From positions 1 through 35,218 of the forward strand of contig JAMPXI010000012.1 in NCBI GenBank assembly GCA_023701265.1: DNA of 35,218 nucleotides, given 5' to 3'. The translations under genes were made by a program, and so were the position numbers. Source of the stretch: Desulfuromonadales bacterium (GTDB taxonomy: Bacteria > Desulfobacterota > Desulfuromonadia > Desulfuromonadales > BM103). Below are positions 1-6,924 of the stretch, piece after piece (the first letter of the stretch is position 1; each line of letters begins with the position of its first letter). The notes beneath the pieces are model-generated. The model was not told where the DNA came from. It saw only the letters and a list, made by a program, of their open reading frames with translations, and did not search any database.

Positions 1-63
1 AACGTGCGAGCCCTGGCCTCGCCGCGGGGGAAGAAGGTCATACGGGTCAGTGCGTTGAATTGA
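1..63 (+). CDS. C-terminal tail of an upstream gene (partial)
   Basis: An open frame enters from the left edge and ends with TGA at 61-63, giving 20 residues ending in VIRVSALN. It is followed 27 bases later by a strong terminator hairpin, which supports a real gene end. Too little is present to assign a family. Confidence 0.5.
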   Translation, partial: NVRALASPRGKKVIRVSALN

Positions 64-89
64 GGAGAACCTGTAAAGCGAAGTTCAGT

Positions 90-123
90 AAAGCGGGGCC
101 TGGTTACAACCAGGCCCCGCTTT
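90..123 (+). terminator. Intrinsic terminator, 14-bp perfect stem
   Basis: A perfect inverted repeat (90-103 with 110-123) closes a six-base loop at 104-109. The stem is GC-rich and flanked by A and T bases, so it could act on both strands. It separates the upstream partial gene from the isochorismatase-fold gene. Confidence 0.85.
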
Positions 124-180
124 GGTTTATGACACCATCCCGTTCATGTTATCGCGCATTGCCTATCGCAAACGGCGAAA

Positions 181-210
181 TTACAGACATTTGACAGTGG
201 GGGATATAAT
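181..210 (+). promoter_or_regulatory. Possible sigma-70 promoter of the isochorismatase-fold gene
   Basis: A perfect -10 box TATAAT lies at 205-210, 40 bases before the ATG at 251. The -35 at the correct 18-base distance is a poor TTACAG (181-186). A perfect TTGACA at 191-196 is only 8 bases from the -10 and cannot pair with it. The promoter call rests mainly on the -10 box. Confidence 0.4.
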
Positions 211-250
211 GATAAACGTAAAACACACTAACTTTTGCAAGGAGCCATCC

Positions 251-1012
251 ATGAAGACACTAAAAGTTTTTCTGATCCTGAATGCCGTCATCCTGTTGAT
301 GGCAGCCCCGCTCATCCTCGTATCCGAGGCGCGCGCCGAGAGGGCACCGGTTCAGGGACTCTCCCGCCAGCCCAGCGAGGCCGCCGCCCAGGTTTTCCTC
401 GATCCCAATGACACCGTCCTGCTCCTGCTCGATCACCAGACCGGTCTGTTCCAGACCGTCAAGGACATTCCCGTCGCCGAGTTGCGCGCCAACACCGTCG
501 TACTCGCCAAGGTCGCCGAACTCGCCAAGGCACCGGTCATCACGACCGCGTCGGAACCCAATGGTCCCAATGGCCCGCTCATGCCCGAACTGGCGACCGC
601 CGCGCCGAACGCCAAGTACGTGGCGCGCAAGGGCGAGATCAGCGCCTGGGACAACGCCGACTTCGTCAAGGCCGTCGAGGCGACCGGGCGCAAGACGCTG
701 GTCATGGCCGGCGTGTGGACCAGCGTGTGCGTTGCCTTCCCTGCGCTGCAGGCCAAGGCCGACGGCTACAAGGTGTATGCCGTGATCGACGCCTCGGGCG
801 ATCCCAGCGAGATGGCCTCGCGCACCACGCTGGCCCGCCTCGCCCAGGCGGGAATCATCCCCGTGACCACCAACGTTGTGATGGGCGAGTTCCAGCGAAC
901 CTGGAACCGGCCGGACGCTGCGCAATGGGGCGCGCTCTACAACGAACTGGTGCCGAACTACCGGGCCGCGAGCGAGAGCTACCAGCGGGCGCAGGAAGCC
1001 GCGAAAAAATGA
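251..1012 (+). CDS. Exported isochorismatase-fold cysteine hydrolase (YcaC-like)
   Basis: A 253-residue protein of the isochorismatase/nicotinamidase superfamily, closest in feel to YcaC-type hydrolases whose substrates are mostly unknown. The superfamily triad is visible: Asp61 in LLLLDHQTGLF, Lys127 in ARKGEIS and Cys160 in GVWTSVCVAF. An N-terminal hydrophobic stretch (about residues 5-24) followed by SEARA suggests a signal peptide cut near residue 29, so the enzyme probably acts in the periplasm, which is less usual for this fold. I start at ATG 251 because AAGGAG lies just upstream and the signal peptide begins there; an in-frame start at 122 would add residues with no family match. It stands alone between two terminator/promoter boundaries. 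The fold is secure; the substrate is not. Confidence 0.85.
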   Translation: MKTLKVFLILNAVILLMAAPLILVSEARAERAPVQGLSRQPSEAAAQVFLDPNDTVLLLLDHQTGLFQTVKDIPVAELRANTVVLAKVAELAKAPVITTASEPNGPNGPLMPELATAAPNAKYVARKGEISAWDNADFVKAVEATGRKTLVMAGVWTSVCVAFPALQAKADGYKVYAVIDASGDPSEMASRTTLARLAQAGIIPVTTNVVMGEFQRTWNRPDAAQWGALYNELVPNYRAASESYQRAQEAAKK

Positions 1013-1057
1013 CAGCGTCGGTTTCCATGCTCACTGTCAGATTCGGCTGACCGACGG

Positions 1058-1086
1058 TTGGATCATCGGTTGCCATCGGCTACACT
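1058..1086 (+). promoter_or_regulatory. Possible sigma-70 promoter of the selenoprotein gene
   Basis: TTGGAT (1058-1063) and TACACT (1081-1086) are separated by 17 bases and lie 23 bases before the ATG at 1110. Each box matches the consensus at four of six positions, so this is only a plausible promoter. Confidence 0.35.
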
Positions 1087-1109
1087 AGTAAACAGAAAGG
1101 AGAACGATC

Positions 1110-1682
1110 ATGGCAGAGATTCATTGGATGACTTCCTTCGAAGGGGCCTTGGCAAAGGCCAAAGCCGACAAAAAGCTGGTGCTTGCAGATTTCTTCAACC
1201 CTGGCTGAATTGGTTGCAAACAGATGAACGCGGTCGCGTTCCCTGACCCTGCGGTTGTCGATTTCGTCAGCAACAACCTGATCCCTTTGCGCATTCCGGC
1301 TGATGATCCTGAGTTGGGACCGCGCTACAAGGTTAAATGGACCCCGACCCTGCTGCTCCTGGACGCCGACGGGGTTGAATATTACCGGACACTGGGCTTC
1401 TATCCTCCGGAAGAACTGATCCCGTCGCTGCTGATGGGAATGGGCAAGGCCAGCTTCAATCAGCCGGATCGTCCAACGGCGTGTCGCTGCTTTGAAAAGA
1501 TCCTGGCCAATTATCCGACCAGCAGTCTGGCTCCGGAGGCAGTCTATCTCAACGGAGTCTCCCGTTACATCGAAACCCGCGATGTAGTCAACCTGATCAG
1601 CATCTACGATCGGTTGGCTGCCGACTATCCCGATAGCCGGTGGCTGACCAGGGCCGACCCTTATCGGTTATTGAAAAAGTAA
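1110..1682 (+). CDS. Thioredoxin-fold selenoprotein with UxxC motif (TGA read as selenocysteine)
   Basis: Read through one in-frame TGA (1206-1208, codon 33), this gives a 190-residue protein with a thioredoxin fold. Residues before the TGA (LVLADFFNPG) and after it (IGCKQMNAVAFPD) are continuous with the fold, and the TGA occupies the first position of the CxxC redox motif, giving U-I-G-C. Further thioredoxin features follow: KVKWTPTLLLLDADG with the cis-proline at residues 73-87, and a helical TPR-like C-terminus (CFEKILANYP, IYDRLAADYP). An AAGGAGA ribosome site (about 1097-1103) precedes ATG 1110. No frameshift or second stop occurs, so a nonsense mutation is less likely than recoding. 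Role inferred: a thiol-disulfide or peroxide-linked reductase, probably cytoplasmic since no signal peptide is seen. A conventional call would start at ATG 1224 and lose the active site. Confidence 0.85.
1206..1241 (+). promoter_or_regulatory. Bacterial SECIS-like element
   Basis: Directly after the TGA, bases 1226-1231 (GAACGC) pair perfectly with 1236-1241 (GCGTTC) and close the loop GGTC at 1232-1235. The SECIS of E. coli fdhF also presents a GGUC apical loop; there the loop starts at base 22 counted from the U of UGA, here at base 27, within the range tolerated by SelB systems. This hairpin is the main support, besides the UxxC position, for selenocysteine insertion. Confidence 0.75.
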
Positions 1683-1703
1683 GCCCCCCCCCGTGTTTCA
1701 ATG

Positions 1704-1743
1704 CGCGCCCTGGGCGGCTCCCGCTGCCAGGGCGCGTCTCTTT
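1704..1743 (+). terminator. Intrinsic terminator after the selenoprotein gene
   Basis: CGCGCCCTGG (1704-1713) pairs with CCAGGGCGCG (1727-1736), with additional GC pairing inside, followed by a short T-rich run TCTCTTT. It lies 21 bases after the stop codon. Confidence 0.75.
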
Positions 1744-1798
1744 CGACCTGACCCTTGGCCTGGATCTGCCATTCGATGCAACACAATACTTGAGATAG

Positions 1799-1868
1799 AG
1801 TGAGGGGTGAGAAGATTCGAATCTCCGGCCCCCTGCTCCCGGCGTCAGATTCGCTCGCAGCCAACTGC
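1799..1868 (-). pseudogene. Degenerate tRNA-Pro-like 3' half (copy A)
   Basis: Read on the minus strand, the segment resembles the anticodon arm to acceptor end of a bacterial tRNA-Pro: a loop with CGGGA, a GGGCCGG variable/T-arm stretch, the T-loop core GATTCGAATC and a CTCACCCC acceptor-like end. The anticodon stem no longer pairs well, no CCA is encoded and the 5' half is absent, so it is a remnant and not a functional tRNA. A second remnant in the same orientation lies at 4239-4308, so the two bracket the AT-rich FG-GAP gene. The rest of the 1744-2017 gap shows nothing I can support. Confidence 0.5.
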
Positions 1869-2017
1869 TGTCAGGATAACTTGAAAAGAATTTCTGGCGC
1901 CCACTGGTTGGGTATTATGACGTGGGCCTTGGCCGGATGGGGGGCTGGCGGTACTTAGTGCCGAGTCATTCTGCATGAAGAGCAATCGCGGGTTGTTCCC
2001 CTTGATGGCCTGCGCTG

Positions 2018-3943
2018 TTACTTTGACGGGACTACTTTTATAGAGTCAATGCCCTTGAGTTTCTGCCCGGTATAGGTTTTGGCAGTGAGTTCAGCCTCTG
2101 TATCTCCAGCTTGAACCTCGAAAAACTCATCGATAGCTATTTTGCAGTATAGATCAGTAAAATCATCCTTGTTGATGTCAATTGCCTGGCAGAGGAAGCG
2201 ATCTCCTTGTGCAACGATCTTGACTCGTGATCCTCCTAGAACGATGGAGTTCTGATCAATTGTTTCGACGTCCAGATCATTGTTGCCTAAAATAGCAACT
2301 GGAACAATCCCCTTGGAGTTCAGATAAATAGTGTTTGCGGTCGACTTAGGATTGATGTCGATCTGGATGGTTTGAATAGACTTCCTGCCAAGAACAACAT
2401 ACGCTTCCCCATGGTCTACATTGGATGCCCATGCGTAGGGCGCCCCGATGATCAAGTCATCTGCATTATCGTTATTGATGTCTCCAAGAGCAGCAACCGA
2501 AGAACCAGACGCATCAAATTCCGAAACCCCATTAATCTTGAATCCCTCTACACCATCGAGGTTATCTAGTGAAAATTGCTCCGGGAAAGCTTCAGCGCGC
2601 CCATATATGACGAAGGTTTGTCCGGAAAGCAGTCCGTTTGGGTATTTCCCGGGCGCACCAACGGTAAAATCTAAACAACCATCACCATTTAAATCTCCTG
2701 CGCCTGCAACACTTTCTCCACAAGAGCCCCCCTCCATTTCCGAGCACGCTAATTTAAATCCCGTTTGGCCATCCAGCAACTCTGCCACTATAATAGGAGG
2801 GTATTCGGTAGCCGACCCGTAGATCACATAAGCTCGACCTGTGGATCCATAAGCATCCCGAGCTCCGACAATAACATCCGCATATCCATCAGCATTGATG
2901 TCTCCAATCCCTGCAACACTACCACCGAAAAACCCTGATGCCGTCAGGCCGCTGCTGATTTTAAAGCCATTGTTTCCGTCAAGCGAGTCGAGATGAATTG
3001 AGCCGGTTAACGTAGGTGTCGCTCTCCCAAAAACGACATATGCTTGACCATAATTGACCCCGTCCGGATTTACATGGGGAGCCCCAGTAATAATGTCGGA
3101 AAGCCCGTCGCCGTTTACATCGTTCGCACCTGCAACGCTCCATCCTGCCTGGTCCCAATCGGCTACACCATGCAGAACCAACCCTTGTTCTGCCGTTAAG
3201 TTGGCAAGACGCAGAGGGGTTGGATGGCCTCCAGGTTTGCCAAAAATGATGTATGCTTTTCCTCTGTTATCTTCCGTGCCAGCTATGGAATCAGCAGACA
3301 ACGCGCCAACGATAATGTCGTCGATATCGTCACCATTGAAATCGCCGCAACCGGCTACGCTGTATCCGGCCTCATCCCCGCTTGTGACACCTTTAATGAT
3401 TAGCCCATTACTACCGTTGAGCTGTGTTAAGTCAAAGGGTGACGAAATCATTCCGGACGTTCCGTAGATGATGTAAACTTCTCCTGTTACAAAATCGACA
3501 CCACGCGCACCAATGATTAAATCGCTGATCCCGTCGGCATTGAAATCTCCTGCTGAGGCGACACTTTCCCCAAAAATGCTGAAATTTTGTGTCGGCATCC
3601 CATTAATGATAAAACCATTAAGGCCGTTAATCTCGGCCAGGTTAATGCTTGCTGGCCAGTTGTTCTTCCCGTAAACGACATACGCACGCCCAGTCAGGCT
3701 ATCGTGATAACGTGCTCCCACGATAATGTCCTTGATGCCATCCCCATTGAAATCCCCGGCAGAAGCGACGCTTCCGCCTGTCATGTCGCCATTGTCATTG
3801 CCTTTTAGAACAAAACCATTAGTACCATCCAACGACGAAAGCTCCAGTTGGGGTGGGAATTCGGCAAAGGAATCCGTGTTAAAGAGAGCCCCCAGTGCTA
3901 GGGCTAAGAATAAAGTGGATTTTCGATAAAACATGCTTCTCAT
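2018..3943 (-). CDS. Exported FG-GAP seven-blade beta-propeller protein
   Basis: A 641-residue protein with a signal peptide ending near SFA at residue 27, then seven FG-GAP/integrin-alpha type repeats. Each carries a SVA-x-x-GD start and a calcium-binding loop of the D-x-N-x-D-G type (DFNGDGIKD, DFNADGISD, DFNGDDIDD, DVNGDGLSD, DINADGYAD, DLNGDGCLD, DINNDNADD); the last loop is partly degenerate. Seven repeats fit one complete propeller. The last ~115 residues (IQIDINPKS to the end) form a separate beta-rich domain often found at the end of bacterial surface proteins. Start MRSMF is chosen because GGAGG lies six bases upstream. The gene is clearly more AT-rich than its neighbours, suggesting acquisition. 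A GEMM-like riboswitch and terminator lie in its 5' leader. Likely role: surface adhesion or matrix contact; no enzymatic motif is seen. Confidence 0.88.
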   Translation of the reverse strand: MRSMFYRKSTLFLALALGALFNTDSFAEFPPQLELSSLDGTNGFVLKGNDNGDMTGGSVASAGDFNGDGIKDIIVGARYHDSLTGRAYVVYGKNNWPASINLAEINGLNGFIINGMPTQNFSIFGESVASAGDFNADGISDLIIGARGVDFVTGEVYIIYGTSGMISSPFDLTQLNGSNGLIIKGVTSGDEAGYSVAGCGDFNGDDIDDIIVGALSADSIAGTEDNRGKAYIIFGKPGGHPTPLRLANLTAEQGLVLHGVADWDQAGWSVAGANDVNGDGLSDIITGAPHVNPDGVNYGQAYVVFGRATPTLTGSIHLDSLDGNNGFKISSGLTASGFFGGSVAGIGDINADGYADVIVGARDAYGSTGRAYVIYGSATEYPPIIVAELLDGQTGFKLACSEMEGGSCGESVAGAGDLNGDGCLDFTVGAPGKYPNGLLSGQTFVIYGRAEAFPEQFSLDNLDGVEGFKINGVSEFDASGSSVAALGDINNDNADDLIIGAPYAWASNVDHGEAYVVLGRKSIQTIQIDINPKSTANTIYLNSKGIVPVAILGNNDLDVETIDQNSIVLGGSRVKIVAQGDRFLCQAIDINKDDFTDLYCKIAIDEFFEVQAGDTEAELTAKTYTGQKLKGIDSIKVVPSK

Positions 3944-3977
3944 GGCCGACCTCCATCACCGTTGAAGGTTGTCATTT

Positions 3978-4020
3978 TAAAAAGTGAAAAGGCCAAGCTA
4001 TCCTCTGGTTTGATGACCTT
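3978..4020 (-). terminator. Riboswitch expression platform (terminator) before the FG-GAP gene
   Basis: On the minus strand, AAGGTCA (plus 4014-4020) can pair with TTGGCCTT (plus 3989-3996), including one G-U pair, followed by the T-rich run TTTTCACTTTTT. It directly follows the riboswitch aptamer and precedes the FG-GAP start codon by about 35 bases, the usual place for a transcription-stop platform. Confidence 0.6.
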
Positions 4021-4099
4021 CGGCAACTCGGCCATCTCCATAGTTTGAAGACCCGCCGCTTTCCGCCCCTTCCTCATGGGAGGTTTGGCTTTGTCGTGT
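4021..4099 (-). ncRNA. Degenerate GEMM-I type (cyclic dinucleotide) riboswitch aptamer
   Basis: On the minus strand the order of signature blocks matches GEMM-I aptamers (c-di-GMP or 3',3'-cGAMP sensors): CACGACAAAG-CAAACC at the 5' end, a small hairpin, a GGGGCGGAAAGC block (consensus GGGACGCAAAGC), CGGGTC, and finally GGCCGAGTTGCCG (consensus AGCCGGGTTGCCG). The base before CAAACC is C, where c-di-GMP aptamers have the ligand-contacting G and cGAMP variants an A; the first hairpin loop is not GNRA. So the family is recognisable, but ligand binding may be lost or changed. It sits in the leader of the exported FG-GAP gene, a typical target for cyclic dinucleotide control. Confidence 0.65.
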
Positions 4100-4238
4100 G
4101 ATTGGAGTTTTTTTATGTTGCAAAGGTTATCATATTGCAACGCCCAGTCAAATCTCAGGACTATCCTTCCGCCGGTACCTGATGGTCCTGAGCGAAAAAC
4201 ACAAAAGCCGCCTCGATTGAGTCGGCCTTGCCATAGAT

Positions 4239-4308
4239 AGTCGGGGCGAGAGGATTCAAACTTCCGGCCCGCTGCTCCTGAAGTCTGTGCGCCACCAAGT
4301 TGCGCTGC
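4239..4308 (-). pseudogene. Degenerate tRNA-Pro-like 3' half (copy B)
   Basis: On the minus strand this segment ends in a tRNA-Pro-like T-arm and acceptor (TTTGAATCCTCTCGCCCCGA) preceded by GGAGCAGCGGGCCGGAAG. It aligns with copy A at 1799-1868 over the anticodon loop to acceptor part. The anticodon stem is broken and no 5' half is present. Such fragments are commonly left where elements integrated at a tRNA 3' end. Confidence 0.5.
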
Positions 4309-4330
4309 TATTCTCAAATGTCACGAATAA

Positions 4331-4356
4331 AAAGACCGGCCACCGGGCCGGTCTTT
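4331..4356 (-). terminator. Terminator of the TraB-family gene
   Basis: An 11-bp perfect stem (4331-4341 with 4346-4356) closes a four-base loop. On the minus strand it runs into TTTATTCG, and it lies about 85 bases after the stop codon of the TraB-family gene. Confidence 0.8.
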
Positions 4357-4441
4357 GCGTCTCTCGGAAATCGTCCTGCAATTCAATCCGGCATCACCCT
4401 GGAATTCCCTGTACAGGTTAACCGTCACCCGTCTCCGCTCG

Positions 4442-5635
4442 TCAGATCAGATCCTTCAACCACTTGAAAGCCAGCAGCACGCCGAGGGCGGCGCCGAGGT
4501 TGGAGAGGAAGAAGACCAGCAAAACGCGGGTCATGCGGTTGCGCCACCAGCCGCGTACCGTGACGATGTCCTCGCCGGCGCGTTCCATGTCCTTGACGGT
4601 GGGGGGGACGAGAAAGGCCTGGACCAGGCCGGTGACGAAGCCGACGCCGATGGCCGGATGCAGGGTGGTGATCGGCGCGGCGATGAAGGCCGACAGGATC
4701 GTCAGCGGGTGGCCGAGGGCGAATGCCGTGGCCAGTGCCGAGAGCGAACCGGTGGCGAGGATCCAGCCGATGGCGGCACTGGTCAGCTTGGACATGTCGC
4801 CGGCAAAGAAGCCGAAGATGAAGACGCCGATGACCACCCCGGGAATCAGCCACTTGAGGATCTTGCCCAAGCGCCCCGGTTCGGGAATGCAGCTGAGTTC
4901 GGCAATCTCTTCAGCTGGCGGCGAAGGGGCGGCGAGCCGGGCGCTGATCCCCGGCAGATGCGCCGCGCCGACCACGGCCACGACGCGTTGCCCGGGCGAG
5001 TGCCGGATTTCGTTGGCCATGTACAGGTCGCGCTCGTCGACCAGGATGGTCTTGACCGTCGGCAGCACCTGCGCCAGTTCGTCGAGCAGCACCGTCAGGG
5101 TGTCGCTCTCGCGCAGCCGCGCCAGTTCCTCCTCGTCGAAGGTCTGCTTCTCGAACATCCCCGCCAGCAGCGTCGCCAGCAGGCTCATCTTCTTCCAGAA
5201 ACCGGCCCTGCGCCAGGCGCGCAGCAAGGTGGTGCGAATCTCCCGGTCGATCAGGCGCACCGTCAGGTTGCGCTGTTCGGCCTCTTCCGCCGCCGCGGCC
5301 AGTTCGGCGCCGGGGCGGACGCCGGTGTGCAGCCCCATCCGTTTCTGGTAGGCGGAAAGCGCCAGGTTGGCGCACAGAAACGGCGCCTGCCCCTGGCGGA
5401 TCACGTCGATCAGGTTGAGGGTCTCCCAGTGGTGCGGATTGCGCAATGCCTTGTGGCGCTGGTGGTCGAGTTCGACGCAGACCGTATCGGGCAGCTCATC
5501 GGCAATGACGGATCGCACCATGTCGACGGACGCTTGGGAAACATGGGCGGTGCCGAGCAGGATGATTTCCCGCCCATCGAGAGTCAGGCGGCGGATGCTG
5601 CTGGAATCGGTCGGTTTGGTCGTATTTTCGGTCAT
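4442..5635 (-). CDS. TraB/PrgY (GumN-like) family membrane protein
   Basis: A 397-residue protein of the TraB/PrgY family. The N-terminal domain holds the conserved GTAHVS (residues 28-33), a VCVELDHQR stretch (52-60, with conserved Glu55 and Arg60) and VVGAAHLPGI near residue 220, the histidine/glutamate residues considered metal-binding in TraB/Tiki-type proteins. The C-terminal third has about four hydrophobic segments (starting near LIPGVVIGVF, AAIGWILATG, AFIAAPITTL and VLLVFFLSNL), so it is an inner-membrane protein with a soluble protease-like head. PrgY in enterococci blocks pheromone activity; the role in anaerobic bacteria is unknown. It is a single gene flanked by terminators on both sides. 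Confidence 0.85.
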   Translation of the reverse strand: MTENTTKPTDSSSIRRLTLDGREIILLGTAHVSQASVDMVRSVIADELPDTVCVELDHQRHKALRNPHHWETLNLIDVIRQGQAPFLCANLALSAYQKRMGLHTGVRPGAELAAAAEEAEQRNLTVRLIDREIRTTLLRAWRRAGFWKKMSLLATLLAGMFEKQTFDEEELARLRESDTLTVLLDELAQVLPTVKTILVDERDLYMANEIRHSPGQRVVAVVGAAHLPGISARLAAPSPPAEEIAELSCIPEPGRLGKILKWLIPGVVIGVFIFGFFAGDMSKLTSAAIGWILATGSLSALATAFALGHPLTILSAFIAAPITTLHPAIGVGFVTGLVQAFLVPPTVKDMERAGEDIVTVRGWWRNRMTRVLLVFFLSNLGAALGVLLAFKWLKDLI

Positions 5636-5649
5636 AGTCTGAAGGCGGT

Positions 5650-5677
5650 AAAAAAAGACGCCGGAAAATCCGGCGTC
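5650..5677 (-). terminator. Orphan minus-strand terminator upstream of the TraB-family gene
   Basis: GACGCCGGA (5657-5665) pairs with TCCGGCGTC (5669-5677) around a three-base loop and is followed on the minus strand by seven T. It lies only 15 bases upstream of the TraB-family start, and no minus-strand gene feeding into it can be seen, so it may be left from a lost gene or may sit in the TraB leader. Confidence 0.7.
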
Positions 5678-6041
5678 TCGCTATCGTCGGCTCTCCACTC
5701 CTGCCGTGGGTCCGTGGCCTCACGTCGACGGCCAAACAGGTGGGCGGGCTTATGATCGCTTTAGGCGTCCCACTCGATGGTGGGCTGGCTCACCGCAATC
5801 TATGAAGCCTTCCCGGATAGAAGCTATTCCGCGTGGGCATTGCAACCACACCTGCAGGGTAGAGAGCGCTTCCGTTTTGGACAAAACCAGTATAGGGAAA
5901 AAGGGACTGAGACTCAAGGACGATTTCTTCTTTCCGGTTTGCATAATATTTCAGCAGCCGGGGGCGGAATTTGGACAGCCCGGGGCAAAGCGCTTTCCGG
6001 CAATGTCCGGTAACTGCCGGAATCGCGATGATTTGTCATGA
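5678..6041. other. Gene-free stretch before the sensor kinase
   Basis: No supported gene is seen. Short open frames on both strands lack ribosome sites and family resemblance. An inverted repeat CCGGCA ... TGCCGG (around 5997-6020, 12-base spacer) lies about 30 bases upstream of a sigma-54-like promoter and might be a regulator site. Confidence 0.4.
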
Positions 6042-6788
6042 ATGACGGCTGGCACGCCTTATGCCTATATGAAAGACATGACGAACCTCAGAACGGATCA
6101 ATTGCTCCAGGCTTCCCTGCATCAGGAGAAGCTTGCCGAATTGGGGCGGCTCACCGCAGGTATCGCCCACGAAATCAAAAATCCGTTGGCGATCATCGGT
6201 TATGCGCTCGAACTGTTGTGCCGCGACGGAGGGCTGACGCCGTTCCAGGTGGAGATGGCCGAGAGAATCGAAGCCGAAATCGAACGGCTCAACTCGTTGA
6301 CCAGCGGCTTGCTGTCCTTTTCCAGTGGTCATGAAGGCCGTCGCCGCCTGGTTGCACTGAACGAGCTGATCGAAGACGTGATGAGCCTGCTGCGGTTCGA
6401 GCTGCAGCGCCAGTCGATTGCGCTGGAGACCGATTTTGTCGAGTTGCCCCTGGTTCTGGCCGATCCGAACAAGCTGAAGCAGGTCGTTATCAACCTGGTC
6501 ATGAATGCCGCCCAGGCGATGAGCGGTCGCGGAACTGTGACCCTGCGCACCTGCCGGCACGGTGAGCGGAGTGTCGAACTGTCGGTGGCCGATACCGGCC
6601 CCGGCATTGCCCCCGAACTCCAGGAACAGATTTTCAACCCCTTCTTCACGACCAAGCCGGAAGGAGAGGGGACCGGGCTCGGCCTCTACCTCTGCCGCAA
6701 CCTGCTCAAGGAAGAAGGCGGCGAGATCTTCGTCGAGAGTAATCCGGGGCTCGGGGCCACGTTCCGGGTGCGCCTGCCTGTCGAATGA
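6042..6788 (+). CDS. Soluble NtrB-like histidine kinase without sensor domain
   Basis: A 248-residue histidine kinase core. The phosphoacceptor helix carries His43 in GRLTAGIAHEIKNPLA; the ATPase domain has the N-box NLVMNAAQAM, DTGPGIAP, NPFFTTKPEGEGTGLGL and a terminal GATFRVRLP. There is no membrane segment and almost no N-terminal sensory domain, so input must come from a partner, as with NtrB and PII. It precedes glnK-amtB on the same strand, which suggests nitrogen control; no response regulator is adjacent. The start is uncertain: ATG 6042 has no ribosome site, and in-frame ATGs occur at 6069 and 6078. A sigma-54-like motif lies inside the first codons (6050-6064), which would favour a later start if used. 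Confidence 0.8.
   Translation: MTAGTPYAYMKDMTNLRTDQLLQASLHQEKLAELGRLTAGIAHEIKNPLAIIGYALELLCRDGGLTPFQVEMAERIEAEIERLNSLTSGLLSFSSGHEGRRRLVALNELIEDVMSLLRFELQRQSIALETDFVELPLVLADPNKLKQVVINLVMNAAQAMSGRGTVTLRTCRHGERSVELSVADTGPGIAPELQEQIFNPFFTTKPEGEGTGLGLYLCRNLLKEEGGEIFVESNPGLGATFRVRLPVE
6050..6064 (+). promoter_or_regulatory. Sigma-54-like promoter motif at the kinase start
   Basis: TGGCACGCCTTATGC has GG (6051-6052) and GC (6063-6064) exactly ten bases apart, with a perfect -24 block and one deviation in the -12 block. It overlaps the annotated kinase start, so either the start lies downstream or the match is fortuitous. Confidence 0.45.
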
Positions 6789-6804
6789 GAATGCAGGCGA
6801 TTTT

Positions 6805-6823
6805 CTGCCCACATAATAGGCAG
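6805..6823 (+). promoter_or_regulatory. Possible enhancer-binding-protein site upstream of glnK
   Basis: CTGCC and GGCAG form an inverted repeat with a nine-base spacer, 64 bases upstream of the glnK -24 element. The position suits an NtrC-type activator; the sequence only partly resembles the NtrC consensus TGCACC-N5-GGTGCA. Confidence 0.35.
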
Positions 6824-6886
6824 CACCTCTTGGCCGTACTCGGGTTATTTGTGGTAACTTGCTGTAAATAAAAGATAATAATATTT

Positions 6887-6902
6887 TGGCACAACCCCTG
6901 CT
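6887..6902 (+). promoter_or_regulatory. Sigma-54 promoter of glnK-amtB
   Basis: TGGCACAACCCCTGCT shows the GG (6888-6889) to GC (6900-6901) spacing of ten bases and a strong -24 block. Transcription would start near 6913, leaving a 150-base leader before the glnK ATG at 7063. Confidence 0.8.
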
Positions 6903-6924
6903 ATATGAAAAGCGCAGGATGGCC

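Noticed and set aside
191-210. TTGACA and TATAAT as one promoter.
   Set aside because: The boxes are only eight bases apart, which sigma-70 cannot use.
1110-1682. Reading the thioredoxin-like gene as a pseudogene or as a short gene starting at 1224.
   Set aside because: Only one stop, at the redox-cysteine position, with a SECIS-like hairpin after it; the sequence before the stop is well-formed thioredoxin fold with a good ribosome site.
3940-4317. A 125-residue minus-strand open frame.
   Set aside because: It runs through the riboswitch, its terminator and the tRNA-like remnant, and has no family resemblance.
4355-5755. Long plus-strand open frame opposite the TraB-family gene; similar long frames opposite other genes (for example 13174-15147, 22128-23600, 31132-32682).
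   Set aside because: Compositional shadows in GC-rich sequence: low-complexity residues, no ribosome sites and a recognised gene on the other strand.
5762-5790. Minus-strand tail reading QPTIEWDA followed by a stop and a terminator, resembling the end of GMP synthase.
   Set aside because: Only eight residues, with a stop just upstream in frame and no GMP synthase sequence in other frames; likely chance.
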